Assembly: GCA_041671505.1 (NCBI GenBank)
Contig: JBAZBK010000004.1
Coordinates: forward strand, 310,001-374,000
Source of the DNA: JACPDH01 sp041671505
GTDB taxonomy: Bacteria > Acidobacteriota > Thermoanaerobaculia > Gp7-AA8
DNA length: 64,000 bases
Direction: 5' to 3'
Below, piece by piece: positions 1-8,409 of the stretch (positions are counted from its first letter, which is position 1; each line of letters opens with the position of its first letter). The position numbers were made by a program, and so were the translations under genes. A model generated the notes under the pieces. It did not search any database. It was not told where the DNA came from and saw only the letters and a program-made list of their open reading frames with translations.

Positions 1-1022
1 CTCCCGTCGACGCCGTCACTGCTGCCGAAGAGCGCGGGGTGGCGCCCGCGGTCCTCGATCGCGAAGCGCGCCGCGAGCTCGCTGCAGCGTCCGCCACGAC
101 CGTCACCGGTCACGCGCACCGTCGGCTCGCCTCCCGCGATCAGAATTTCCCCTGGCGCGAGCGTCGCCGCGTCGCGCGCCAGGGCGCGCGCAGCCTGCCC
201 AACGTCTCCGTCGATCTCGTCGGCAACGATCGTCGCGCGAAGGCCGCGCTCCTCCGCGGCTCGCGCCGCGGCCGCGACCAGGGTCGCGTTGTCGGCGATC
301 ACCTCGAAGGCGATTCCCAGTTCTTTGGGCGTGTCGGGAACCGACCCGCTGCGAAGCAGCCTCGACGCGACGGCGGCTTCCTCCGTGCCGAGCGCCTCGA
401 GGATCGTCGCAGCGTCCAGGTTGGTCGACTCGTCCGCGAGCGTCGGCCCCGATCCGACGAGCGACCCACGACCGCGCGGCACGTCGGAGTAGACGAGCGT
501 TCGCGAGGCGGGATCGAGGAGCGCGCCGAGCCTTCCTCCCTTGATCGCCGAGAGATGACGTCGAACGGTGTTGATCGCGACGATGTCGAGCCCGCCGCGG
601 ACGAGCGCCCGATTGATCGCGCTTACGAGCGGCAGATCGAAATGCGGGCCGAGCGGGGCCTCGAGGCAGGCCGAGCCGCCTCCCGATGCGAGCACCAGGC
701 ATGGCCCTTTCATCGCCGCAGCCATCGCGAGCACCTCGCTCGCGGCTGCGACGCTCGCACTGGTCACATCGGGATGGCTTCCCCGGAGAACCCTGATTCC
801 CTCCGGGAGCGTCCGGGCATCGCCGTAGCCTTCCGGCGCGACGACGATGCCGCGCGCCGGGACTCCCGCAGCGGCGGCGCCGCGCGCCATCTCGATCGCG
901 CACTTGCCGAAGGCGAGGATCCAGCTGAAGCTCCCGCTGCGAGCGTGGAGCTCGACGAGCGGGGCCGGGGCGCAGCGCACGATGGCGTCGACGTAGATTC
1001 CGCGAAGCGTCAGGGCGTCCAT
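1..1022 (-). CDS. Glycerate 2-kinase, MOFRL family (C-terminus beyond window)
   Basis: The minus strand encodes a glycerate kinase of the GckA/TtuD (MOFRL) type, which phosphorylates D-glycerate to 2-phosphoglycerate in the cytoplasm. The translation contains the family's glycine-rich motif LVLASGGGSACLEAP, followed by INTVRRHLSAIKGGRL and, near the window edge, LIAGGEPTVRVTGDGRGGR, all typical of the family. The frame is open at base 1, so the last part of the MOFRL domain is missing. I chose ATG at 1022 because a GATAAT hexamer at 1038-1033 lies ten bases upstream; an in-frame ATG at 1031 is the alternative. It is divergent from the GGDEF gene, with a very short shared promoter region. Family assignment is from motif recognition only. 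Confidence 0.85.
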   Translation of the reverse strand, partial: MDALTLRGIYVDAIVRCAPAPLVELHARSGSFSWILAFGKCAIEMARGAAAAGVPARGIVVAPEGYGDARTLPEGIRVLRGSHPDVTSASVAAASEVLAMAAAMKGPCLVLASGGGSACLEAPLGPHFDLPLVSAINRALVRGGLDIVAINTVRRHLSAIKGGRLGALLDPASRTLVYSDVPRGRGSLVGSGPTLADESTNLDAATILEALGTEEAAVASRLLRSGSVPDTPKELGIAFEVIADNATLVAAAARAAEERGLRATIVADEIDGDVGQAARALARDAATLAPGEILIAGGEPTVRVTGDGRGGRCSELAARFAIEDRGRHPALFGSSDGVDG

Positions 1023-1096
1023 GTCGTGCATGATTATCGCGCGGCCGGTCCGTTCGCGCTCCGTGCTAATCTCGCGCGGTCCTCGGATTTCTTCGC

Positions 1097-2368
1097 ATGG
1101 CGAGAACCCCACTGAGGCGGCGCCTCTTCGCGATGACGCTGATCAACGCCGCGATGCTCGTCGGCGTCGTGCTGATCCTTACCTGGCGCTCGGGCAACAC
1201 GCAGCAGGAGCTCCGCCGCATCGTCACCACGGAAGGAGCCGCGATCGAGCGTCTCGGGCGTCTCGCCACGCTGCACGCGAACTTCCGCACGCAGTGGATC
1301 GCCGCGGCGGCACGCGGCCCCGAAGAGGTCGCAACCGCGGCACGAAGCTACGCCAGCATCCGGCAGATCGCGTCGACGCCGGGTGGCGACGCGCGCGTCG
1401 CGGGGATCGGCGAGGAGGCCGTCCGGCTCGCCGGAGAGCTTCGCGACGCGGCGCGGGTTTGGGGCGGATGGAATGCCGAACGACGCCGTGAGAGGGCCGT
1501 CTCGATCACGAGGCGTTGCGATCGGATCGCGCGCCAGGCCGCGACGGCGCGTGACGAGGCGCTCCGCGATCGCGACGATCGCCTCGAGCAGATCGCGCGC
1601 GATCCGCGCAACACGCTCGCGATCGCCTTCGGCGTCGCATGGATCGTCGCCGTGATGAGCATGGCGGGCGCCGTGAGCGCGATGCGCCGCATCGTCCGCC
1701 CCCTCGAGGAGCTCTCGCGCGCCGCGAGGCGCGTCGCAGCCACCGACTACACCGCGCGGGTCCCCGTCGCCGGCGACCGGGAGATCGCCGAGCTCGGCTC
1801 CGTCTTCAACGAAATGGCGGCGAAGATCGAGGAGAACGTCAACGCCACCCTTCAGCGTTCGCTCACCGACGAGCTCTCGGGGCTGCCTAACTTCCGGGCC
1901 TTCAGCGAGCATCTCAAGGACGAGATCGGTCGAGCCGACCGCTACCCCGATCGCTTCGGTCTCATCGTCGTCGACATCGATCACTTCAAGAAGTACAACG
2001 ACTCGTTCGGCCACCAGGCGGGGAACGAGGCGCTGCAAGCGGTATCCGCGGCGATCCGTCGCTCACTCCGCACCGTCGATTTTCCCGCTCGCTACGGCGG
2101 CGAGGAGTTCGTCGCGATCCTCCCGAAGGTCGACGAAGAGGGGATGCGCGTGATCGGCGAACGCGTGCGGCAGGCAGTCGAGGCAATGCCGCCGCTCGAA
2201 GGGCGCAGGTCGATCACGATCAGCATCGGCGGGGCGATCTTCCCCGAGGATGGAACGACGAGCGAGGACCTCTTCGTCGCGGCGGACGCCCGCCTCTACG
2301 AGGCGAAGGAGGGCGGGAGAAACCGCGTCGTCATGCCGGCGCGGCCGAAGATCACGGAGCTTTCGTAG
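1097..2368 (+). CDS. Membrane diguanylate cyclase (HAMP-GGDEF)
   Basis: Probable inner-membrane diguanylate cyclase making cyclic di-GMP from two GTP. Of 423 residues, 10-30 form a first membrane helix, 31-170 an extracytoplasmic helical sensor region, 172-194 a second helix, about 195-247 a HAMP linker and 255-415 the GGDEF domain. The active-site motif is GGEEF at 334-338, and an RxxD inhibitory site (RTVD) lies five residues before it, so product inhibition is expected. The metal-binding segment VVDIDHFKKYND is intact. The ligand of the sensor region is unknown. Its 3' end overlaps the end of the convergent MarR gene by 17 bases. Confidence 0.92.
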   Translation: MARTPLRRRLFAMTLINAAMLVGVVLILTWRSGNTQQELRRIVTTEGAAIERLGRLATLHANFRTQWIAAAARGPEEVATAARSYASIRQIASTPGGDARVAGIGEEAVRLAGELRDAARVWGGWNAERRRERAVSITRRCDRIARQAATARDEALRDRDDRLEQIARDPRNTLAIAFGVAWIVAVMSMAGAVSAMRRIVRPLEELSRAARRVAATDYTARVPVAGDREIAELGSVFNEMAAKIEENVNATLQRSLTDELSGLPNFRAFSEHLKDEIGRADRYPDRFGLIVVDIDHFKKYNDSFGHQAGNEALQAVSAAIRRSLRTVDFPARYGGEEFVAILPKVDEEGMRVIGERVRQAVEAMPPLEGRRSITISIGGAIFPEDGTTSEDLFVAADARLYEAKEGGRNRVVMPARPKITELS

Positions 2369-2807
2369 GGCCGGCGTCTCCGCCTAGAAGCCGCTCGACC
2401 GCATCGACCAGAGCCTGCCGATCGCCGCTCGCGATCGTGGAGAAGAAGTTGTCGACCCATTTCTGGTACGCAGGCCGGAGCCGCTGGACGGTCTCGACCC
2501 CGCGCCGCGTCAGCACGACCCGGCTCGATCGAAGGTCCTCGGGGTCGTTGCTCTTCCTGACCAGCCCGACGTCCTCGAGGCGACGCACCATCCCCGTGAC
2601 GTTCTGCTTGGAGACCATCATGTGGCGCGCGAGCCCCGCGAGCGTCGGCTCGTCGTCGATCGACGCGAGTGTCGTCAGGAGCATCCACTGCTGAGGCGTG
2701 ACGTGGGCGCGCTCGAATACCGGAGCGAGGTCCCTCGTCAGCGTGTTCGCCAGCCGCAGCAGCGCGCCCACCGGATCCGAGTCGCCTCCTCCCTTTCGTC
2801 GGCTCAT
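2352..2807 (-). CDS. MarR family transcriptional regulator
   Basis: A 151-residue winged-helix regulator of the MarR family. The recognition region contains LAGLARHMMVSKQNVTGMV followed by the wing LVRKSNDPEDLRSSRVVLT, both characteristic. MarR proteins bind palindromes as dimers and usually respond to phenolic or oxidising ligands. ATG at 2807 is preferred over an upstream in-frame TTG at 2843, because that TTG is the first half of a perfect TTGACA -35 box and a palindromic operator lies between them. Autoregulation is therefore likely. The regulated pathway is not evident; the divergent neighbour is a Spy/CpxP-like envelope protein, a possible target. Confidence 0.9.
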   Translation of the reverse strand: MSRRKGGGDSDPVGALLRLANTLTRDLAPVFERAHVTPQQWMLLTTLASIDDEPTLAGLARHMMVSKQNVTGMVRRLEDVGLVRKSNDPEDLRSSRVVLTRRGVETVQRLRPAYQKWVDNFFSTIASGDRQALVDAVERLLGGDAGPTKAP

Positions 2808-2809
2808 CG

Positions 2810-2843
2810 TCGTCAATCTATTGACGATCGGCGGCGCTGTCAA
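2810..2843 (-). promoter_or_regulatory. marR promoter with overlapping palindromic operator
   Basis: On the minus strand, TTGACA (2843-2838), a 17-base spacer and TAGATT (2820-2815) form a good sigma-70 promoter. The palindrome TCGTCAAT-CT-ATTGACGA (2810-2827, 8-base arms) covers the -10 box and expected start point. The ATG lies seven bases after the -10, so the transcript is expected to be leaderless. Operator binding by the MarR product is inferred. Confidence 0.7.
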
Positions 2844-2955
2844 TCAGAGCGGTCGTTCGAGGACGTTGCAGGGGCGTGACACCGCTGCCACCGGGGCGTA
2901 AACGCCCGCTCCGCCGGCTCCGTCCAATCGCCCGAAACCAAGAAGGAGGCAACAG

Positions 2956-3441
2956 ATGATCGGAAAGGCAATCACGGCATTCACCGCGCTCACGCTCGTC
3001 GGCACGATGGCGTTCGCGGGAGGCGGGCAGGGCGAGGGACGCGGAGAGCGTCAGGGGCGCGGCGACCGCATGGCGCGGATGGCCGAGGAGCTGAACCTCA
3101 GCGACGCCCAGGTCGACGCGATCAAGAAGATGCGGCAGGCCGACATGGAGCAGAACCGCGCGCGTCGCCAGCAGGCGCAGGCTCTCGCGAAGCAGTGGGT
3201 GGAGCTCAAGGACAAAGGCGACACCAAGGGCGCCGAGAAGCTCCGGACGCAGCTCTCCACCATGAAGGAAGAAGCGCAGATCCGCCGCCTCGCCGAGCGC
3301 GGAAAGTTCGAGGAGATCCTCACCGACGAGCAGAAGCAGAAGCTCGAGCAGCTGAAGTCGGAGAGAGGACAGCGCCGGATGGGGCACGGGCCCGACGGCA
3401 GCGAAGGACCGGGGGGACCGGGAGCGCCGCCTGAAAATTGA
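2956..3441 (+). CDS. Spy/CpxP-like periplasmic LTxxQ protein
   Basis: A 161-residue exported protein. Residues 1-21 are a signal peptide ending in AFA. The mature part is highly charged and helical, with two LTxxQ-like motifs (LSDAQ and LTDEQ) and a low-complexity Gly/Pro C-terminal tail. This architecture resembles Spy/CpxP chaperones, which bind misfolded periplasmic proteins and metals; activity here is inferred. A strong AAGGAGG ribosome site precedes the ATG, and a strong intrinsic terminator follows at 3466. It is transcribed divergently from the MarR gene and may be under its control. Confidence 0.8.
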   Translation: MIGKAITAFTALTLVGTMAFAGGGQGEGRGERQGRGDRMARMAEELNLSDAQVDAIKKMRQADMEQNRARRQQAQALAKQWVELKDKGDTKGAEKLRTQLSTMKEEAQIRRLAERGKFEEILTDEQKQKLEQLKSERGQRRMGHGPDGSEGPGGPGAPPEN

Positions 3442-3465
3442 CGCGCGATCCTCGACGAAACGATG

Positions 3466-3490
3466 ACGCCCCGGCTTGCCGGGGCGTTTT
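3466..3490 (+). terminator. Intrinsic terminator after Spy-like gene
   Basis: A GC-rich stem, ACGCCCCGGC pairing with GCCGGGGCGT across a very short loop, is followed directly by TTTT. It lies 25 bases after the stop codon of the Spy-like gene. Confidence 0.85.
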
Positions 3491-3518
3491 CGTTTGGGTT
3501 ACCCGCGAACCGCGCCGC

Positions 3519-3623
3519 TCAATTCTTCATTCTTCATTTCGCATTCGACATTCTTCATTTCGGTTTCCGTGCGCCGAGCGAAAAACCGAAATGTCGAATG
3601 TCGAATGAGGAATGAAGAATTGA
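3519..3623. repeat. Intergenic inverted repeat, family C copy 1
   Basis: Two arms of about 45 bases built from degenerate units such as ATTCTTCATTC and ATTCGACATTC pair around a 15-base GC-rich loop. The ACCGAAAT motif is next to the loop here, whereas in copy 2 it is at the outer ends. The element sits between the convergent Spy-like and ATP-grasp genes. Confidence 0.85.
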
Positions 3624-3665
3624 GAAGCGAGGCAGCCACTCTGACGCCTCAGCCTTATCAGGCGC

Positions 3666-4694
3666 CTACTTCCCCGCGCGCGCCAGCCCGAGGTCCACGA
3701 TCCGCTGCACGAGCGACTTGTACTTGATCCCGTCGGCCTCGGCCGACGACGCGAACTCTTCGCTCTGCGCAAGGTCGGGATTCGGATTCGCCTCGAGGAA
3801 GTAGATCTCGCCGCTCGGGGTGAGGCGGTAGTCGATGCGCGCGTAGCCGTCGAGCTCGAGGTAGCGATAGACGCGCCTGCTCGCCCGCTTGATCTCCGCG
3901 ATCAACGCGGGGTCGAGATCGGCGGGCTGCTGGAAGATGCCGCGCCGCTTCTGGTACTCGATGTTGTGCTTCACGTTCGCCGTGGCGATCGCGTACATCC
4001 CCGGCGCGAGGTTCTCGAACGTCAGCTCCCACACCGGGAAGACGCGCACCTGGCTGTTGCCGAGCACCGAGACGTAGAGCTCGCGCCCTTCGATGAACTG
4101 CTCGGCAATCGCGTCGGAGCCGATGCTCTCGTGGATGAACGCCACACGCTCGGCGAGCTTCTCGTCGGAGTCGACGATCGACGCCTGCGAGATCCCCTGG
4201 GAGCCTTCGACCCGCAGTCCCTTGACGATGAGCGGAAACTCGAGCCCCTTCGGACGCCGGATCCGCTGGCCTCGCGGGAAGACGGCGAAGGCGGGAACGC
4301 GGATCCTGTGCCACGCGACGAGCTTCTTCGAGAGCGCCTTGTCGCGGGCGAGCATCAGTCCCTTCGGCCTGCAGCCGGTGTACGCCACCCGCTTGAGCTC
4401 CAGGTAGCTGACGATGAGGTGGTCGAGCTCCACCTGCCCGTAAAACTCCTCGAGCAGGTTGAAGCAGATGTCGGGGTTGAAGTCGTCGATCATCACCCGG
4501 ATCGGTTTGAGCTCGTCCTGCACACCGAGCGCCTCGACCGTGTGACCGAGCTTGCGGAGCGTCGAGACGACGTCGTACTCGGTCTTCCACTCGTAGATCT
4601 CCTTCTCGGAGAAACCCTCCAGCGAATCGGGAGGGACGAGCGTCGGATGCATCAGCACCGCGATCCGTAGCTTTCGTTTCTTTCCGCGGGTCAT
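3666..4694 (-). CDS. ATP-grasp enzyme, D-alanine-D-alanine ligase-like
   Basis: A 342-residue ATP-grasp protein. The N-terminal domain begins KLRIAVLMHP; the ATP-grasp core includes FPLIVKGLRVEGSQGIS (nucleotide-binding lysine), EQFIEGRELYVSVLG and the Mg-binding signature DYRLTPSGEIYFLEANPNP near residue 300. The family joins a carboxylate to an amine via an acyl-phosphate; D-Ala-D-Ala ligase is the nearest well-known member. Standard ligase residues are not certain, so the substrate is unknown. Its ATG overlaps the stop of the upstream metallopeptidase gene (ATGA), indicating translational coupling and probably a joint function outside ordinary cell-wall synthesis. Confidence 0.8.
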   Translation of the reverse strand: MTRGKKRKLRIAVLMHPTLVPPDSLEGFSEKEIYEWKTEYDVVSTLRKLGHTVEALGVQDELKPIRVMIDDFNPDICFNLLEEFYGQVELDHLIVSYLELKRVAYTGCRPKGLMLARDKALSKKLVAWHRIRVPAFAVFPRGQRIRRPKGLEFPLIVKGLRVEGSQGISQASIVDSDEKLAERVAFIHESIGSDAIAEQFIEGRELYVSVLGNSQVRVFPVWELTFENLAPGMYAIATANVKHNIEYQKRRGIFQQPADLDPALIAEIKRASRRVYRYLELDGYARIDYRLTPSGEIYFLEANPNPDLAQSEEFASSAEADGIKYKSLVQRIVDLGLARAGK

Positions 4695-5719
4695 AGCGCG
4701 AACCAGTTCCGTCTCGAGTAATGGAAGTGCAGCGTGTTGGCCGTGAGCAGGATCGCGAACTCGATCCTGAGCCGCGTCTCCGGCCCGACCGCGCGGAGCT
4801 TGAGCTCGCCGGCGCGGCCGATCATGTCCTGAAGCACCTGCTCCAGGGTGTATTCGTATTCGCCCGTCCAGCGCGAGACGAGCTTGCGGATGTCGGAGCG
4901 GTTGCGACGGAGGAACGCCGTGGCGCTCTCGCCGCGGCGCTTGCCGTCGCTTTCGATGAAGAGCTGCCTGAGCCCGCGGTCGTAGTCGCTCGGATAGCTG
5001 CTCGCGTACTGCTCGCGACGCTCGGCGTAATGCTCGCGGAGCGTCGTCTTCAGCTCACCGAGAGGCTCGACCCTCTTGCGCACGCGAAGGAGCGGTTTCG
5101 TGTCGACGATCTCCCCCATCATCTCGTCGACCGTCTCGAGCTTGCTGAGCGCGGGCCATCCCTCGTAACGCTTGCGCCACGCGGCCGGCGACTGATGGAG
5201 CCAGACGGCGAACGTCTCGGCAAAGTCTTCGGTCGGATGACTCTGCGCGTAGTAAAGCCGCAGGTGATGCACGTAGTGCCTGCTCGCCGGGTTGGGACGG
5301 TAGTGCTTCGGGTACGCCTTCGTCGCGAGACCGAATTCGCGCTGCCAGCTCCGCTTGTAGTGCAGGCGGTAGGCGTTCTGGATCGCGTGCCCGCACTCGT
5401 GCCGCATGATCCTGAGGCACTCGTCGCGCGTCCCTCCCTCGACCTCGAGCATCTGGCTCCGCTCGAGTTGCACCAGCCGCGGATGTACGAGATAGAACGG
5501 AACCGAGAATCCGGTGACGCCGTCCGGCGTGAACCACTCGTTCGAGAGCCACGCGTGAGGCCGGAACGCGAGTCCGCGGCGGTCAAGCTCGTGGAAAAGA
5601 GCCTCGAGCCGTTCCTCGAGCCACGTCCCTTCGATCTTCAACTCGAGGTCGCACATCCGAAGGTCGAGCAACTGCTCGTCCGGATATGCGGCCCAGCGGG
5701 GGCGGCGCGCGCGTGGCAT
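4691..5719 (-). CDS. Putative zinc-binding metallopeptidase
   Basis: A 342-residue protein with HECGH inside IMRHECGHAIQNAY, a zinc-peptidase motif; downstream HPTEDFAETFAVWLH may supply further ligands. It resembles the putative zinc-binding metallopeptidase family (Peptidase_Mx type). No signal peptide is visible, so it is probably cytoplasmic. The start at 5719 is chosen because TACAAT lies six bases upstream; the longer reading to 5842 consists of intergenic repeat sequence. It is the first gene of a two-gene operon and overlaps the ATP-grasp gene by four bases. The pairing suggests peptide making and processing, but this is inference. Confidence 0.75.
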   Translation of the reverse strand: MPRARRPRWAAYPDEQLLDLRMCDLELKIEGTWLEERLEALFHELDRRGLAFRPHAWLSNEWFTPDGVTGFSVPFYLVHPRLVQLERSQMLEVEGGTRDECLRIMRHECGHAIQNAYRLHYKRSWQREFGLATKAYPKHYRPNPASRHYVHHLRLYYAQSHPTEDFAETFAVWLHQSPAAWRKRYEGWPALSKLETVDEMMGEIVDTKPLLRVRKRVEPLGELKTTLREHYAERREQYASSYPSDYDRGLRQLFIESDGKRRGESATAFLRRNRSDIRKLVSRWTGEYEYTLEQVLQDMIGRAGELKLRAVGPETRLRIEFAILLTANTLHFHYSRRNWFAL

Positions 5720-5730
5720 GACGCAATTGT

Positions 5731-5903
5731 AGGCGAAAGGCGAGAGGCGAGAGGCGATGAGTAGGCAGAAACTCAGCGAGCTACACGCATCGAGCCTGTC
5801 CGCCACGTCGCCTTCTGACCGATGCCTCGCGTATTCAGGCAACCACCCGTATTCCAGACGGCAACTCGCCTGCTCATCGCCTCTCGCCCCTCGCCTTTCG
5901 CCT
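5731..5903. repeat. Intergenic inverted repeat, family E copy 1
   Basis: Arms of 37 bases made of repeated GGCGA units (GGCGAAAGGCGAGAGGCGA, then GGCGATGAGTAGGC) pair across a 98-base loop. The element lies in the divergent promoter region between the metallopeptidase and macro-domain genes, and its left arm abuts the -10 hexamer of the former. Confidence 0.85.
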
Positions 5904-5937
5904 TCCTCCGCACAAATCGTAGGACTACCATCGCCCC

Positions 5938-6456
5938 ATGCACCCCCGCATCTCCCTCCTCGACGCCGACATCACGAAGCTGGACGTCGACGCGATTGTC
6001 AATGCGGCGAACTCGACGCTCCTAGGCGGGGGCGGCGTCGACGGCGCGATCCACCGCGCCGCGGGCCCCGAGCTCGTCGACGAGTGCCGCACCATCGGCG
6101 GCTGCCCGACCGGCGAAGCACGCATCACGAAGGGTTACCGTCTCCCCGTGAAGTTCGTGATTCACACCGTCGGCCCCGTCTGGCACGGAGGCGACCGCGG
6201 TGAGGCGGAGCTTCTCGCCTCGTGCTATCGCTCGAGCCTCGCCCTCGCCGCTGCGAACGGAGTCCGGTCGATCGCCTTTCCCGCGATCAGCTGCGGCATC
6301 TACGGCTATCCCAACGAAGACGCCGCGCGCATCGCGATCAACGAGATCAGCGCGTTTCTCGAACGCAATCCATCGATCGAGCGCGTAATCCTCGCCTGCA
6401 TCGGCGCGACGCATGCGGCGTACGCGAGAGTGATCGGAGAAGAGGAACTGCCGTAG
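5938..6456 (+). CDS. Macro-domain protein, O-acetyl-ADP-ribose deacetylase-like
   Basis: A 172-residue single macro domain of the MacroD/YmdB type, which hydrolyses O-acetyl-ADP-ribose or removes ADP-ribose from proteins. Conserved elements are present: VDAIVNAANSTLLGGGGVDG with the NAAN and Asp residues, IHTVGPVW, and the phosphate loop ISCGIYGYP. Length equals the family norm. TACCAT lies six bases before the ATG and there is no Shine-Dalgarno sequence, so a leaderless mRNA is likely. The stop codon TAG is the first three bases of repeat H. No partner ADP-ribosyltransferase is visible nearby. Confidence 0.92.
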   Translation: MHPRISLLDADITKLDVDAIVNAANSTLLGGGGVDGAIHRAAGPELVDECRTIGGCPTGEARITKGYRLPVKFVIHTVGPVWHGGDRGEAELLASCYRSSLALAAANGVRSIAFPAISCGIYGYPNEDAARIAINEISAFLERNPSIERVILACIGATHAAYARVIGEEELP

Positions 6457-6563
6457 CGCCCGCGTCCCGCGGGCTGGCTCGTCGGCGTCTCGCCGGCGAG
6501 CATTTGGTTTCGTTTCTCGCGGGCGGGGACGCCCGCGAGGCGGCCGGCGGGACGCCGGCGCTA
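6454..6563. repeat. Intergenic inverted repeat, family H
   Basis: Begins TAGCGCCCGCGTCCCGC and ends with the complementary GGCGCTA. Each half contains short perfect hairpins with TCC or TCT loops (CCCGCG-TCC-CGCGGG on the left; GCCGGCG-TCC-CGCCGGC on the right), so stem sequence varies while pairing is kept. The first TAG is the stop codon of the macro-domain gene. Confidence 0.8.
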
Positions 6564-6571
6564 GATAGTCT

Positions 6572-6612
6572 GGCCTGCTCCTCGCCTCTCGCCCTTCGCC
6601 CCTTCGCCTGCC
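6572..6612. repeat. Single arm of repeat family E
   Basis: A lone family E arm (units of CTCGCCTCTCGCC) directly after element H and directly next to the stop codon of the carboxylase gene. No partner arm is visible. Confidence 0.7.
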
Positions 6613-8163
6613 TTACAGCGGTATATTTCCGTGCTTCTTCGGCGGGTTCGAATCGCGCTTGTTGCGGAGCATCGCGAGGGCAGTGATCACCTTGCGGCGC
6701 GTGAAGCGCGGCTCGATGATCTCGTCGACGAAGCCGCGCTCGGCGGCGATGTACGGGTTCGCGAATTTCTCCTTGTACTCCTCGATCTTCTCCGCGCGCT
6801 TCGCGACCGGATCGTCCGCCTTCTCGACATCCTTCTTGTAGAGGATGTTCACCGCGCCTTCCGCGCCCATGACCGCGATCTCCGCCGTCGGATAGGCGTA
6901 GTTCATGTCGGCGCGGATGTGCTTCGAGTTCATGACGCAGTACGCGCCGCCGTATGCCTTGCGCGTGATGATCGTGATCTTCGGCACCGTCGCCTCGGCG
7001 AGTGCATAAAGCAGCTTCGCGCCGTGGATGATGATCCCGCCGTACTCCTGCTCTGTGCCGGGCAGGAATCCGGGCACGTCCTCCAGCACGAGCAGCGGCA
7101 CGTTGAACGCGTCGCAGAAACGAACGAAACGGGCCCCTTTGCGCGAGGCGTTGATGTCGAGAACGCCCGCGAGATAGCCGGGCTGGTTCGCGACGATGCC
7201 CACCGGGCGCCCGTCGAAGCGGGCGAAGCCGACGACGAGGTTCCGCGCGTACGACTCGTGGACTTCGAAAAAATGCCCCTCGTCGGCGATCGAGTGGACG
7301 ATGTCGCGGATGTCGTACGGCTGGTTCGACGACTCGGGAACGACCTTGTCGAGCGCGGGATCGATCCTGTTCGGATCGTCCTTCGTCGCCATCCGCGGCG
7401 GATCCTCCATGTTGTTCGACGGAAGGAACGAGAGGAGCTCGCGAACGCCGGCGAGGCAATCCTCGTCGTTCTCCGAGGTGAAGTGCGCGACGCCGGAGAC
7501 CGCGGCGTGCGTCTGCGCGCCGCCGAGCTTCTCCTTCGTCACCTCCTCGTGCGTGACCGACTTGATGACGTCAGGGCCGGTCACGAACATGTAGCTGGTG
7601 TTCTTCACCATGAAGATGAAATCGGTGATCGCCGGGGAGTAGACGGCGCCGCCGGCGCAGGGTCCCATGATCGCGGAGATCTGAGGCACGACCCCGGAGG
7701 TGAGCGTGTTCCTGAGGAAGATGTCGGCGTAACCACCGAGGGAGACGACGCCTTCCTGGATGCGCGCGCCGCCCGAGTCGTTGAGGCCGACGACAGGCGC
7801 GCCGTTCTTCACCGCGAGATCCATGATCTTGCAGATCTTCGCGGCGTAGGTCTCGCTCAGCGACCCGCCGAAGACGGTGAAGTCCTGCGCGAAGGCGAAG
7901 ACCTGGCGGCCGCTCACCGTCCCGTAGCCGGTCACGACGCCGTCGCCCGCGATCTTTTGCTTGTCCATTCCGAAGTCGGACGAGCGATGGACGACGAGCT
8001 GGTCGAGCTCCTGGAACGAGCCGGGATCGAAGAGGAGCGAGATGCGCTCACGCGCCGTCAGCTTCCCGTCGGCGTGCTGGCGTGCGATGCGCTCCTCGCC
8101 GCCGCCGAGCTCGCTCTGCCGTTTCCTTCGCTCGAGTTCTTCCAGCTTCTTTTCGATCGACAT
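6613..8163 (-). CDS. Acyl-CoA carboxylase carboxyltransferase (beta) subunit
   Basis: A 516-residue carboxyltransferase subunit of the propionyl-CoA/methylmalonyl-CoA carboxylase type, moving the carboxyl group from carboxybiotin to an acyl-CoA. Both crotonase-like halves are present: the N-terminal half carries GLNDSGGARIQEG and MGPCAGGAVYSPA (oxyanion loop), the C-terminal half GYLAGVLD, DVPGFLPG and RKAYGGAYCVM. Length is normal for the family. GGAGAGA is placed as a ribosome site before ATG 8163. The biotin carboxylase and carrier subunits are not in the window. Propionyl-CoA is the commonest substrate, but methylmalonyl-CoA decarboxylase subunits look similar. Confidence 0.93.
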   Translation of the reverse strand: MSIEKKLEELERRKRQSELGGGEERIARQHADGKLTARERISLLFDPGSFQELDQLVVHRSSDFGMDKQKIAGDGVVTGYGTVSGRQVFAFAQDFTVFGGSLSETYAAKICKIMDLAVKNGAPVVGLNDSGGARIQEGVVSLGGYADIFLRNTLTSGVVPQISAIMGPCAGGAVYSPAITDFIFMVKNTSYMFVTGPDVIKSVTHEEVTKEKLGGAQTHAAVSGVAHFTSENDEDCLAGVRELLSFLPSNNMEDPPRMATKDDPNRIDPALDKVVPESSNQPYDIRDIVHSIADEGHFFEVHESYARNLVVGFARFDGRPVGIVANQPGYLAGVLDINASRKGARFVRFCDAFNVPLLVLEDVPGFLPGTEQEYGGIIIHGAKLLYALAEATVPKITIITRKAYGGAYCVMNSKHIRADMNYAYPTAEIAVMGAEGAVNILYKKDVEKADDPVAKRAEKIEEYKEKFANPYIAAERGFVDEIIEPRFTRRKVITALAMLRNKRDSNPPKKHGNIPL

Positions 8164-8245
8164 CGGTCTCTCCGTTAGCCGCGCCTGCCGCGTGTCTTGA
8201 TTCGCGGAAGAGTATCGCGCTGTTGGCGCGTTCGCCAGCAGCTCC

Positions 8246-8345
8246 GAATTGAGAATTCAGAATTGAGAATTGAGAGATGGTGGACCATTCGAGCGGCGCC
8301 CCCGCCTCCACGATCTCTCAATTCTCAATTCTTCATTCTCAATTC
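8246..8345. repeat. Intergenic inverted repeat, family A copy 1
   Basis: Arms of 33 bases made of GAATTGA-type units match at 31 of 33 positions around a 34-base GC-rich loop. It lies between the divergent carboxylase and CorC genes, so this copy cannot act as a gene-end terminator. Confidence 0.88.
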
Positions 8346-8409
8346 GCGCAGCGCCCGCGTTATCCTCTCCCCTTCCAAGCCCCGATCAAAGCGCCGGGGC
8401 GCCGAGACC

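Noticed and set aside
39..1115. A 358-residue plus-strand frame over the start of the window
   Set aside because: It is rich in Arg and has no domain; the minus strand encodes clear glycerate-kinase motifs over the same bases.
5720..5842. N-terminal extension of the metallopeptidase
   Set aside because: The added residues come from repeat E1, and a -10-like hexamer lies between the two candidate starts.
8197..8409. N-terminal extension of the CorC-type gene
   Set aside because: It translates repeat A1 and would precede the first membrane helix with unlike sequence.
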